Assembly (NCBI RefSeq): GCF_003932715.1
Contig: NZ_CP020700.1
Location: forward strand, 7,152,501-7,216,500
Direction of reading: 5' to 3'
DNA: 64,000 nucleotides
Source: Streptomyces tsukubensis
Lineage (GTDB): Bacteria; Actinomycetota; Actinomycetes; Streptomycetales; Streptomycetaceae
Numbering within the stretch: position 1 is the stretch's first letter; each line of letters begins with the position of its first letter. Below the pieces are notes generated by a model, which made no database searches, was not told the origin of the DNA, and saw only the letters and a list, made by a program, of their open reading frames with translations. Positions 27,052-35,648 of the stretch are shown piece by piece. The position numbers were made by a program, and so were the translations under genes.

Positions 27052-27990
27052 TCAGGCGGTCAGATGGCAGGCGGCGGTATGGCCGGGGGCGATGTCGACG
27101 GCGTCGGGGCGGGCCCCGGCGCACTTCTCGACGGCGTGCGGGCAGCGGGTGCGGAAGCGGCAGCCGCTGGGCGGATCGACCGCGGACGGTACGTCCCCGG
27201 TGAGCGGCAGCAGGGTCCGGCGGCGGCGCGGATCGGGTACGGGGACGCTGTCGAGCAGCGACCGGGTGTAGGGGTGGGCGGGCCGGTCGAAGACCTCGTC
27301 GGCATCGCCGGACTCCACGACATGCCCCAGGTACATCACCAGCACCTCGTCGGCGAGCAGTCTGGCCACGTCGATCTCATGGGTGATCAGCAGATACGTC
27401 AGCCCGAGGTCGTCGCGGAGATCGCAGAGCAGATTGACCAGACCGGCCTTGACGCTGACGTCGAGACTGGCCGTCGGCTCGTCGAGGACGAGGACCCTCG
27501 GCTCGGCGGCGAGCGCCCTGGCGATGGTGACCCGCTGGAGCTCGCCACCGGAGACGTCGGCGGGGTAGCGGTCGAGGAATTCGGCAGGCAGGGAGGTCAG
27601 TTCGAGCAGCTGCCGGATCCGGGCGGCGCGGCCCCGGGCGTCGAGGTCGCGGCGGTGGATGCGCAGCGGCTGGTCGAGGGCGTGCCCGATGGTCTTGCGC
27701 CGGTTCAGGGCCGACCAGGGGTTCTGGGCGACGAGCTGGATCCGCCGCTCCCCGGTCACGGTGATGGTGCCGGAGGTGGGGCTCAGCAGCCCGAGGAGGA
27801 GTTTGGCCACGGTGGACTTGCCGCAGCCGGATTCTCCGATCACGGCGAGCGTCCGGCCGCCGTCGATGCGGAAGCCGACGTCGTCGACGGCGTGGACGGT
27901 ACGGGTGCCCCGGCCGCGCAGCCGGGGGCCGCCGTGACCCCGGAGGGTGAAGTGCTTGGTGAGGCCGGCGGCCTCGACGACCGCGGTCAT
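27052..27990 (-). CDS. ABC transporter ATP-binding protein, DppF/OppF type
   Basis: 312 aa. Walker A is GESGCGKST, the signature VSGGELQR and Walker B VLVLDEPTASLD, and the C-terminal oligopeptide-specific extension carries the Cys pattern GCRFRTRCPHAVEKC, which often binds an iron-sulfur cluster. It forms a heterodimer with the ATPase encoded upstream, whose stop it overlaps by 4 bp. Confidence 0.88.
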   Translation of the reverse strand: MTAVVEAAGLTKHFTLRGHGGPRLRGRGTRTVHAVDDVGFRIDGGRTLAVIGESGCGKSTVAKLLLGLLSPTSGTITVTGERRIQLVAQNPWSALNRRKTIGHALDQPLRIHRRDLDARGRAARIRQLLELTSLPAEFLDRYPADVSGGELQRVTIARALAAEPRVLVLDEPTASLDVSVKAGLVNLLCDLRDDLGLTYLLITHEIDVARLLADEVLVMYLGHVVESGDADEVFDRPAHPYTRSLLDSVPVPDPRRRRTLLPLTGDVPSAVDPPSGCRFRTRCPHAVEKCAGARPDAVDIAPGHTAACHLTA

Positions 27991-29063
27991 GCCGCGTCCT
28001 CCTCGGCGTGGTGGCAGCGGACCAGGGATCCGGCGACCGTGCGGAGCGCGGGCACCTGTTCGCCGCAGACGGCGTCCGCACGCGGACAGCGGGGCGCGAA
28101 CGCGCAGCCGGGGATCCGGTTGGCCCCCGCCGCCGAGCCTTCGATCACCTTGATCCGCTCGCCGCGGGTGTAACGGCTGGGCAGGGCGCGCAGCAGCGCC
28201 CGGGTGTAGGGGTGGCGGGGCGCGTCGAAGAGTGCACCGACCGGCGCGCTCTCCACCAGCCGCCCCGCGTACATCACCCCGGCCCGGTCGCAGATCTGGG
28301 CGATGACACCGAGGTCGTGGCTGACGAACACGATGCCGATGCCGAGCCGGTCCCGCAGATCCAGCAGGAGCCGCAGCACCTGGGCCTGGACCGTCGCGTC
28401 GAGGGTGGTGGTCGGCTCGTCGGCCAGGAGCAGCGCGGGGCGGCGGGCGAGGGCGGCGAGCATGATCAGCAGCCGTTGGAGCTGGCCGCCGGAGAATTCG
28501 AAGGGGTAGCCGTCGAGCCGTTCGGCGACGGCCCGCAGACCGACCTGGTCGAGGAGTTCGGTGACCTCGGCGGGGTCGCGGTCCCCGAGGAACCAGCGCA
28601 GTTGCTTGCGCAGCGGGGTGACCGGGCTGAGGGAGGTCATGGGGCGCTGCGGTACGAGTCCGATGCCGGTGCCGCGGACCGAACGCAGCCCGGCGGCGTC
28701 GAGCCGCAGGAGGTCGGTGTCCCGGAACCGCAGGGTGGTGGCATCGGTGACGGCGACGGACGGCAGCAGTCGCATGATCGCGGAGAGGACGGTGCTCTTT
28801 CCGCTGCCGGACTCCCCGACCAGGCCGAAGATCTCACCGGGTTCGAGCCGGAAGGAGACGTCGCGGACGGCGGGCACCGGCCCCCGCGCGGTGTCGAAGA
28901 CGACGCTGAGATCCTCGACCTCCAGCAGCGGCGCGGTCCGGCCCGGTTCCCAGGGCCTGCCGTTGCGGGCCCGCTCCCCGGCCGTGGGACCGATGGTGGG
29001 ACCGGCCGGGTCCCCGACCGTGCGACCGGCGGCGGGCCCGCCCCGGCCCGTGCGGTTCTTCAT
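27987..29063 (-). CDS. ABC transporter ATP-binding protein, DppD/OppD type
   Basis: 358 aa. Walker A is GESGSGKST, the signature FSGGQLQR and Walker B LLLADEPTTTLD, with a C-terminal Cys motif GCAFAPRCPRADAVC. About 45 residues of Gly/Arg/Pro-rich leader precede the ATPase core and look dispensable. The ATG at 29063 overlaps the permease stop (TGATG), so translation is coupled. Confidence 0.87.
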   Translation of the reverse strand: MKNRTGRGGPAAGRTVGDPAGPTIGPTAGERARNGRPWEPGRTAPLLEVEDLSVVFDTARGPVPAVRDVSFRLEPGEIFGLVGESGSGKSTVLSAIMRLLPSVAVTDATTLRFRDTDLLRLDAAGLRSVRGTGIGLVPQRPMTSLSPVTPLRKQLRWFLGDRDPAEVTELLDQVGLRAVAERLDGYPFEFSGGQLQRLLIMLAALARRPALLLADEPTTTLDATVQAQVLRLLLDLRDRLGIGIVFVSHDLGVIAQICDRAGVMYAGRLVESAPVGALFDAPRHPYTRALLRALPSRYTRGERIKVIEGSAAGANRIPGCAFAPRCPRADAVCGEQVPALRTVAGSLVRCHHAEEDAA

Positions 29064-29971
29064 CAGCGCTCTCCTCGGTCGAGCAGATCGTTGGCGCCGT
29101 CGCCGAGCAGGCCGAAGCCGACCGTGGCGACGAGCAGGACGAGACCGGGCATGACGCAGTACCACCAGGCCCCGGCCATCAGATAGCGGGTGGCGTCCGC
29201 GATGACCCCGCCGAGCGTCGGCGTCGGCGGCTGCACGCCCACCCCGAGGAAGCCGAGGGCGCCCTCCGCGAAGACCGCGACCGCCATCCAGAGGCAGCTC
29301 TGCACGATGACCGGCGGCAACACGTTGACCAGCAGCTCGTTGCCGATGATCCGGCGGCGGGGGACCCCGAGCAGCCTCAGCGCCGAGATGTAGTCCTCCT
29401 GTACTTCGGCGAGGGTCGCGGCCCGGGCGACCCGGGCGAAGTAGGGCGTCGCGGCGATCGCGATCAGCAGCACGATCTTCCCCGCCGCGCCGATCTCGAC
29501 CGGACCGAGATGGAAGGAGGTGACGCCGGTGATCCCGAGGACGACCATCGCGAAGACGAACAGCGGCACGGTCTGGATCGCCTCGAAGATCCGCATGATC
29601 AGTTCGTCGGGCCAGCGCCCGGCGCAGTATCCGGCGGCGATGCCCAGCGGCAGGGCGACCAGCAGTCCGATGCCGACGCTGAAGACGGCCACCAGCACCG
29701 AGACCCGGGCCCCGGACGCGACCCGGGACAGCAGATCGCGGCCGAGGTGGTCGGTGCCGAACCAGTGGGCGGCGGAGGGGCCTTCGAGCGGTGCCCCGGT
29801 CCGGGCCAGCGGATCGGGGGTGAACAGCGGACCGAAGGCCGCGAAGAGCAGATAGCCGGTGACGAGGGCGACACCGAGGACGGTGAGCGCCTTGATGTGG
29901 CGGCCCTTGACGACGATGCGCCGCCGGGGGCGGGACCGGGTGCGGACCTGGGGCTGGATGATCGTGGTCAT
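29063..29971 (-). CDS. ABC transporter permease, DppC type
   Basis: 302 aa. It has a basic N terminus, then about six membrane segments. HWFGTDHLGRDLLSRV is the DppC signature following the first helix, and the EAA loop reads SALRLLGVPRRRIIGNELL. It pairs with the DppB-type permease encoded 3 bp upstream to form the membrane channel. Confidence 0.88.
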   Translation of the reverse strand: MTTIIQPQVRTRSRPRRRIVVKGRHIKALTVLGVALVTGYLLFAAFGPLFTPDPLARTGAPLEGPSAAHWFGTDHLGRDLLSRVASGARVSVLVAVFSVGIGLLVALPLGIAAGYCAGRWPDELIMRIFEAIQTVPLFVFAMVVLGITGVTSFHLGPVEIGAAGKIVLLIAIAATPYFARVARAATLAEVQEDYISALRLLGVPRRRIIGNELLVNVLPPVIVQSCLWMAVAVFAEGALGFLGVGVQPPTPTLGGVIADATRYLMAGAWWYCVMPGLVLLVATVGFGLLGDGANDLLDRGER

Positions 29972-29974
29972 GGC

Positions 29975-30934
29975 TCAGGCACCTGCGAATTTCTGCCGTA
30001 CGCGAGGGTTGAGCGCCGCGTAGAGGATGTCGACGATCAGATTGGCGAGCAGGAAGAACACCGCGAGGGCGAGCGTGGCGCCGACCGCGAGGGGATAGTC
30101 CTGGCGGCGGATCCCGTCCACCAGCAGCCGCCCCATTCCGGGCAGGTTGAAGAGGTTCTCGATCAGGACGGAGCCGCTGAGCATGACCCCGACCAGCTGT
30201 CCGACGACCGCGGTGGTCGGCAGCAGCGAGTTGCGGAAGGCGAGGGAGTGGTTGATGCGCCGTTCGGACAGGCCCATGGCGTGGCCGAAGCGGACGTAGT
30301 CGGTACGGACGGCTTCGAGCATGGACACCCGCAGGGTGCTCGCGGTGACGCCGAAGGTGCCGAGCCCGAGCACGAACGCGGGCAGGACCAGGGCCCGGAG
30401 GTGGCCCAGGGGGTCCTCGCTGAAGCCGACCCAGCCGCTGGACGGCAGCACCCCCGGCAGATAGAGCCCGAAGAGCAGGATCAGCAGGGCGCCCAGCCAG
30501 AAGCTGGGGACGGCGATGGAGAGATTGCCCATCACCCGCACGGCGGCGTCCGCGGCGGTGTCGCGGCGGGCGGCCGCGAACCGGCCGGCGAGCAGCGCCA
30601 GCGGAATCCAGAACGCCAGCGAGACGGCGGTCAGCTCCAGGGTGACCGGCAGCCGGAGCATCAGCTCGTCGACCACGGGCTCCCCGGTGAAGATGGAGTC
30701 CCCGAGGTCCCCGGTCAGGATCCGGCCCAGCTCCGCCGCGTACTGGACGAACAGCGGCCGGTCGAGGCCCAGTTCCCGTTCCACCTGGGCGATCTCCGCC
30801 TCGGTGGCGTCGGCTCCCACGATCAGATAGGCCGGGCTGCCCGGCGCCATCCGCATGAGGAAGAAGACGAGGGTCAGGACGATGAGGAGGACCACCGCCA
30901 TGGCGGCCGCCCGGCGCAGTACATGGCCTGCCAA
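29975..30934 (-). CDS. ABC transporter permease, DppB type
   Basis: 319 aa with six predicted membrane helices. It has LVLTLVFFLMRMAPGSPA at the end of helix 1, the large extracytoplasmic loop of DppB proteins, and an EAA loop around YVRFGHAMGLSERRI. The start is TTG 30934 with GGGAGG five bases upstream, matching the family N terminus MAGHVLRRAA. It is the first of the five transporter genes, 28 bp after the NAD(P)-binding fusion gene. Confidence 0.87.
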   Translation of the reverse strand: MAGHVLRRAAAMAVVLLIVLTLVFFLMRMAPGSPAYLIVGADATEAEIAQVERELGLDRPLFVQYAAELGRILTGDLGDSIFTGEPVVDELMLRLPVTLELTAVSLAFWIPLALLAGRFAAARRDTAADAAVRVMGNLSIAVPSFWLGALLILLFGLYLPGVLPSSGWVGFSEDPLGHLRALVLPAFVLGLGTFGVTASTLRVSMLEAVRTDYVRFGHAMGLSERRINHSLAFRNSLLPTTAVVGQLVGVMLSGSVLIENLFNLPGMGRLLVDGIRRQDYPLAVGATLALAVFFLLANLIVDILYAALNPRVRQKFAGA

Positions 30935-30962
30935 CGGAACCTCCCTTCGAGGGCCGGGCCGC

Positions 30963-31994
30963 TCACCGCGGGCCGGGTGCGGACGGTGTCTGCCGCTGTG
31001 TGTAGTGGTCCCGGAAGACGCGGTAGGCGGCGACCAGCTCCGGATCGTGCTCCTCGGAGCCCTCGGGCCGCAGCAGCCCGAACCGGAACACGCCCTCGCC
31101 GCGCTCGTTGTGGACCATCACCCAGTACTCGGGCTTGCCCGAGTGCCGGCCCGGGCCCTCGCCGAACTGCAGACGCCACCGGGTGCGCCGGGAAAAGTGC
31201 AGTTCGGGGCCTTCGAAGTAGTTGACGTACCGCTCGCTGACCTGCCAGTCCGTGAAATGGACCTTCGCCTCGGCCATCGCCTCGCCGGTGCTGCCGCCGA
31301 AGACCGCCAGATGGACCCGGCCGAGCCGCCGGAGGTCGAAGAGGAAGTCGACGATGTTCACGGACGGGGTGACCGCGTCGAACGCCTCCGCCGGGGCCAG
31401 TTCGCCGTCGAGCACCTCCAGGGCCCGGCCCGACTGATCGTGGCGCCCGACGAGTTCGGCGACGACGGCGGCCACATCGGCGCGGGTCACCTTCCCCCGC
31501 GCCAGGCCCTCGCCGAGGACGACCCGCCCGGTGGGTTCGGCGTCGGTGAGCCCGCCCGGCCGCAGGACGCTCCAGTCCAGTCCGCTGCCCGCCAGATGAG
31601 CCTCCGCCTTCGCCTTGATCTCCAGGTACGGCCGCAGGAATTCGGGCGCCCGCCCGGGAGCGTCCGTGCCCTTGGAGGTGACGAGGACGAACCGCCGTAC
31701 CCCCTGCCGTACACAGGCGTCGACGAGCGCGCAGCAGCCGGTGTTGTCGAGCCGTTCGGCGTCCTCCACCGCACCACCGCCCGGCCCGGCCAGCCAGACC
31801 ACGGCATCCGCACCGGCCACGGCCAGGTCCAGTTCGCCGGGGTCCGCGGCGGCCAGATCGCAGCGGTGGGCCTCGGCGCCGGGCACCGGCCCTTCGGAAC
31901 GGGTCAGCGCCCGGGTGGCGTGCCCGGCGGCAGTGAGCAGCGGGATCAGCCTGCGGCCGGTACGGCCGGTGGCTCCCGCGAGGACGATCAGCAT
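30963..31994 (-). CDS. NAD(P)-binding (NmrA/SDR-a5-like) protein with extra C-terminal domain
   Basis: 343 aa. Residues 1-205 form an atypical SDR: LIVLAGATGRTGRRL (G-x-x-G-x-x-G), then VLVTSKGTD and WSVLRPGGLTD. Residues about 206-343 are a second domain that I do not recognise (VNIVDFLFDLRRLGRVHLAVFG, read in parts; later VHFTDWQVSERYVNYFEGPELHF), rich in aromatics and beta-strand-like. It may bind a substrate or act as a small-molecule-binding partner. The fusion is unusual. Being inside the long run, the protein probably reduces or senses a pathway intermediate. Confidence 0.65.
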   Translation of the reverse strand: MLIVLAGATGRTGRRLIPLLTAAGHATRALTRSEGPVPGAEAHRCDLAAADPGELDLAVAGADAVVWLAGPGGGAVEDAERLDNTGCCALVDACVRQGVRRFVLVTSKGTDAPGRAPEFLRPYLEIKAKAEAHLAGSGLDWSVLRPGGLTDAEPTGRVVLGEGLARGKVTRADVAAVVAELVGRHDQSGRALEVLDGELAPAEAFDAVTPSVNIVDFLFDLRRLGRVHLAVFGGSTGEAMAEAKVHFTDWQVSERYVNYFEGPELHFSRRTRWRLQFGEGPGRHSGKPEYWVMVHNERGEGVFRFGLLRPEGSEEHDPELVAAYRVFRDHYTQRQTPSAPGPR

Positions 31995-32055
31995 GGTGAC
32001 TCCAGGTCTGGGGATCCGGATGGGGGTGGGGTGGGCGGTGGGGCCGGGGGAGTGC

Positions 32056-33570
32056 TCAGAACTCGTAGCCGGGAGGCGGCCCCGGCTCGGTGGACGTCCA
32101 TACGCTCTTGGTCCAGGTGTAGAGGCGGACGGCGTCGGGGCCGCCCTCGCGGCCGTACCCGGACCGGCCGACCCCGCCGAACGGCACGCTGTCGGAGAGC
32201 ATCCGGTAGGTGTTCAGCCAGACCGTGCCCACGCGCAGCCGGGCCGCCATCCGGTGGGCGCGACCCAGGTCGCCGGTCCAGACCCCGGCGGCGAGCCCGA
32301 AGTCGGTGGCATGGGCCAGTTCCAGGGCCTCCTCCTCGGTGTCGAACGGCATCGCCGCCAGTACGGGGCCGAAGATCTCCTCCCGCATCACCGTCATCTC
32401 CGGGGTCACTCCCGTGAACAGCGTCGGCGGTACGTAGAAGCCGCCCGCGAGGCGCTCGTCGTCCGGGACCGGAGCGGCCGCCTCACGTATCGCGCCCTCC
32501 GCGAGACCTGCTTCGATCATCCGCAGGGTCTTGTCCCGCTGCCCCGGGGTGACATGCGGCCCCACCTGCACGGACCGCTCCCGCGGATCACCGACCCGCA
32601 GCTCCGCCACGGCCTTGCGCAGCCGGGCGACGAACGGTTCGTACACCTCTCGCTGGACCAGCAGTCGGGAGCCCGCGATGCACATCTGTCCGGTGGCGCT
32701 GAACGCGCCCAGCAGTACGGAGGCCAGCGCCCCGTCCAGATCCGCGTCCGCGAAGACGATCTGCGGTGATTTGCCGCCCAGCTCCATCGCGGTCGGGGTG
32801 AGCCGGGCCGCCGCTTCGGCGGCGATCGCCCGCCCGGTGCTGTCGGCGCCGGTGAAGACGATCAGGTCGGCGCGCGGGTCCGACACCAGGGCCCGGCCGG
32901 TGTCCGCGTCTCCGGTGACGATCTGCGCCACGCCCTCCGGGAGCCCCGCTTCGAGGAGCACCTCCGCCAGCATCAGCGCCGTCAGCGGGGTCTCCTCGGC
33001 GGGTTTGAGGAGACTGACGTTGCCGAAGGCCAGCGCGGGGGCGATCTTCTTCGCGGCGAAGACATAGGGGACGTTCCACGGGATGATCCCGATCGCGACC
33101 CCGTACGGTTCACGGCGGGTGTACGTGTGGAAGGGGCCCGGTACGTCGAGGGTGTCCCCGGTGACCTTGTCCGCGAGCCCGCCGTAGTAGGCGAAGCAGG
33201 CGGCGGCGCGGGTGGCCTCGCGGCGGGTGTCCTTGAGGAGCTTCCCGGTGTTGAGGGTCTCGGCCCCGGCGAACTCCTCGACCCGGCTGTCCAGGAGTTC
33301 GGCGGTGCGCAGCAGGATCCGGCCGCGGCGTTCGGCGGGCATTCCGCGCCAGTCCGCGAGGGCGGTCCGGGCGGTGTCGTAGGCGGTGGCGACCGCGTCC
33401 GCGGTCATCCGCCCGACGCGCCGGACCGGTCGGCCGTCGATCGGGCTGACGATCAGGGAGTCCGCGGTCGCCGGCTCCGGCGGCCCGGGCTCGTCGCGGG
33501 AGTCGTCCGTGTCGTTGCCGGACCGGGCGGGAGCCGCGGGGACGGAGGTGGACGGTGCGGGGGTGGGCAT
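32056..33570 (-). CDS. aldehyde dehydrogenase
   Basis: 504 aa. GIIPWNVPYVFAAKKIAPAL opens the NAD-binding site, ELGGKSP holds the general-base Glu, and GQMCIAGSRL holds the catalytic Cys. GGVGRSGYGREGG is the C-terminal signature. It oxidises an aldehyde to an acid with NAD(P). The closest general type is the betaine/gamma-aminobutyraldehyde/hydroxymuconic-semialdehyde group; the exact substrate is open. The first 35 residues are a low-complexity tail. It lies 15 bp after the maleate-isomerase-like gene. Confidence 0.88.
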   Translation of the reverse strand: MPTPAPSTSVPAAPARSGNDTDDSRDEPGPPEPATADSLIVSPIDGRPVRRVGRMTADAVATAYDTARTALADWRGMPAERRGRILLRTAELLDSRVEEFAGAETLNTGKLLKDTRREATRAAACFAYYGGLADKVTGDTLDVPGPFHTYTRREPYGVAIGIIPWNVPYVFAAKKIAPALAFGNVSLLKPAEETPLTALMLAEVLLEAGLPEGVAQIVTGDADTGRALVSDPRADLIVFTGADSTGRAIAAEAAARLTPTAMELGGKSPQIVFADADLDGALASVLLGAFSATGQMCIAGSRLLVQREVYEPFVARLRKAVAELRVGDPRERSVQVGPHVTPGQRDKTLRMIEAGLAEGAIREAAAPVPDDERLAGGFYVPPTLFTGVTPEMTVMREEIFGPVLAAMPFDTEEEALELAHATDFGLAAGVWTGDLGRAHRMAARLRVGTVWLNTYRMLSDSVPFGGVGRSGYGREGGPDAVRLYTWTKSVWTSTEPGPPPGYEF

Positions 33571-33585
33571 ATACGGGGTTTCCCT

Positions 33586-34329
33586 TCAGTGTTCGGCCAG
33601 CAGTCGGCCGGCGCCCTCGACCCGGTCGGTGATGCCGTGCTCGCGCAGCGCCGTCCAGAGGGTCGCCGTGTTGATCGCGACCACCGGCAGGGCGAGCCGC
33701 CGCTCCAGCTCCGCGGCGAGACCGGCGAACCAGAGGTTGGTGCCGACCTGCACGATCGCGTCGGGTGCGGTCGCCGCCAGCTCCTCGACGACGGGCACGA
33801 TGTCCTCCTCGCCGACCTCCGCGATCTGGGTGGCCGAGGTGCAGAGCAGCGACCGCAGCCCGGTGACCGTGAACCCGGCTTCGGTGAAGTAGCGCCGTAC
33901 CTCCGTGTCGTTGACCGGCCGATAGGGGCTGAGGACGGCGATCCTGCGGGCGCCCAGGGCCCGCAGCGCCCGGGTGCAGGCGGTGGATCCGGCGGTCACG
34001 GGCACCCCGGCCAGGGCGGCGACCTCCGATTCGTACGCCCGCGCCCCCTCGGTTCCGCCGTAGAAGGTGGGTGCCGACATGCCGAGCAGTACCCGGTCCG
34101 GCCGGCAGTCGAGCACCGAGCGGAGTGCGCCTGGCACCCCCCTGCGCACGTCGGTGAGGAGCCGGGTGGTGTCGTCGTCGCTGGCCACGGAGGGGGCGGG
34201 GACCGGCATCCGCCCGGTGTGGACGGTGACCCCGGGCGGGGCCAGCGACCGGTACTCGGCCTCCACGACCGTATTGGTGGACGGGACGAGGACCGCGAGC
34301 CTGGCCCGCTGCCCGCCGATCCTCAGCAC
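33586..34329 (-). CDS. Asp/Glu racemase superfamily, maleate isomerase/arylmalonate decarboxylase-like
   Basis: 247 aa. LAVLVPSTNTVVEAEYRSL is the family's N-terminal signature (P-S-x-N-T-V-x-E). The two regions that normally hold the catalytic cysteines read LLGMSAPTFYGG and QVGTNLWFAG; neither contains Cys, so a two-cysteine racemase/isomerase mechanism looks impossible. The one Cys in TAGSTACTRAL is at a different position. GTG 34329 overlaps the monooxygenase stop by 7 bp. The context beside an aromatic-type FAD hydroxylase recalls nicotinate degradation, where such pairs occur, but the chemistry here must differ. Confidence 0.72.
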   Translation of the reverse strand: MLRIGGQRARLAVLVPSTNTVVEAEYRSLAPPGVTVHTGRMPVPAPSVASDDDTTRLLTDVRRGVPGALRSVLDCRPDRVLLGMSAPTFYGGTEGARAYESEVAALAGVPVTAGSTACTRALRALGARRIAVLSPYRPVNDTEVRRYFTEAGFTVTGLRSLLCTSATQIAEVGEEDIVPVVEELAATAPDAIVQVGTNLWFAGLAAELERRLALPVVAINTATLWTALREHGITDRVEGAGRLLAEH

Positions 34330-35501
34330 GGCAGCAGTCCCTGTCCGCGGACCGCGCGCAGCATCGAGGCGTCGAGCAGCCAGTCGCGGGCCTTCGCCGG
34401 GTCGGCTGCGGTGGCGGCCAGTTCCGCCTGGGCGGCGCGCCTGCGCTCCGGGTCCTTCTCGCCCAGGGCGCGGGCATTGCGGTCGGTGATGACCTTGACG
34501 TATTCGAGTGCGGTACGGCGGCGGCGGTCCGCCCAGGAGTCGAGTGCCTCGTCCGTCCAGGGCGCGGATCCGTCCCGCACCCCGGCGGGCCGCAGCGCCG
34601 CCGCGAGGGCGAAGGCGTCGTGGATCCCGTTGTTCATGCCCATACCGCCGATGGGGCTGTTGATGTGCGCGGCGTCGCCGATCAGCAGCACCCGGCCGGC
34701 CCGGAAGCGTTCTGCGACCCGCTGGTGCACGGAGTAGAGCTGGTGGTGAAGGACGGTGTACGGCTCCGGACGGGCGACGACGCCCTGGAGCATCCGCTCC
34801 CACTCCGCCGGGTCGGTGACGTCCTCCCGTACGGGGAACAGCACCCGCCAGGCGTCGGGAGCCCGCAGCAGCACCACGTACTCGTCGGGGTCGGAGATGT
34901 AGGCGACTTTCGCCAGTCCTTCGAGATGGTCCTCGAAGCGGAAGTCGGTCAGCAGTACCAGATAGCGGTCCTCGTAGGTGAAGCCCTCGAATCCGATGTC
35001 CAGTGCCCGGCGGACGGCGCCGGGGGCGCCGCCCGCGTCGATCAGATGGCCGGCCTGGGTGACCAGGGGTCCGTCGGGGCCTTCGGCACGGACGACGGTC
35101 CCGTGGTCGTCCTGGGACACCCCGAGGACCCGGTGGCCGAAGCGGACCCGGTCCCCGAGCCGTTCGAGGAGCAGGGCGGAGAGCTTGTGCTGTTCGGCCT
35201 GGAGGCGGAAGGGGAAACCGGTGTCCCGGGCGAGGTGGGCGTGGTCGAAATCTGCGACGAGTCCGCGTTCGCGGTCCCGGTGCTGGTAGACGGGGGCCTT
35301 CAGGCCCTGGGCGATCAGCGGTTCGGCAAGCCCGACGCGGTGGAGGAGGTCGAGGGTCGGCGGATGGAAGGTGGAGGCCCGCGGCTGGGTGCTGATCGAG
35401 TCGGCGGCTTCGAACACCTCGACGGTCAGACCGTGTTCGGCGAGCAGGAGGGCGGTGGTCAGACCCACGGGGCCCGCACCGGCAACAAGGACATCTGGCA
35501 T
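34323..35501 (-). CDS. FAD-dependent monooxygenase (PheA/TfdB/UbiH-like)
   Basis: 392 aa. GAGPVGLTTALLLAEHG binds FAD, LIDAGGAPGAVRRAL resembles the D-G-x-x-S-x-V-R region, and VLLIGDAAHINSPIGGMGMN is the G-D motif contacting the flavin ribityl. It should hydroxylate an aromatic or heterocyclic ring, or carry out a related oxidation, with NAD(P)H and O2. It is the first gene of the run. GGGAGG precedes ATG 35501, and a promoter overlapped by an inverted repeat lies immediately upstream. Confidence 0.85.
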   Translation of the reverse strand: MPDVLVAGAGPVGLTTALLLAEHGLTVEVFEAADSISTQPRASTFHPPTLDLLHRVGLAEPLIAQGLKAPVYQHRDRERGLVADFDHAHLARDTGFPFRLQAEQHKLSALLLERLGDRVRFGHRVLGVSQDDHGTVVRAEGPDGPLVTQAGHLIDAGGAPGAVRRALDIGFEGFTYEDRYLVLLTDFRFEDHLEGLAKVAYISDPDEYVVLLRAPDAWRVLFPVREDVTDPAEWERMLQGVVARPEPYTVLHHQLYSVHQRVAERFRAGRVLLIGDAAHINSPIGGMGMNNGIHDAFALAAALRPAGVRDGSAPWTDEALDSWADRRRRTALEYVKVITDRNARALGEKDPERRRAAQAELAATAADPAKARDWLLDASMLRAVRGQGLLPC

Positions 35502-35512
35502 GATTGCCTCCC

Positions 35513-35553
35513 AGTTGTTAGGGGATAAAACAACTTTGCCGACAGGCCGTCAA
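35513..35553 (-). promoter_or_regulatory. promoter with overlapping operator for the 35.5-21.9 kb run
   Basis: Read on the minus strand, TTGACG (35553-35548) and TTTTAT (35530-35525) are 17 bp apart, a good vegetative -35/-10 pair. A perfect inverted repeat AGTTGTT-9-AACAACT (35513-35519 with 35529-35535) covers the -10. It is AT-rich in a very GC-rich setting and has the size of a MarR or TetR operator. The candidate repressor is the MarR protein at the end of the run. Confidence 0.6.
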
Positions 35554-35648
35554 TACTTTTGGCCGAATGGGTCCGGCCGAAAAACGGGGGAATCGGGGTG
35601 GGAGCATGGCGCGAATGCGCCGTAGGGTCCCGGCCGTGCCGGATGGGT

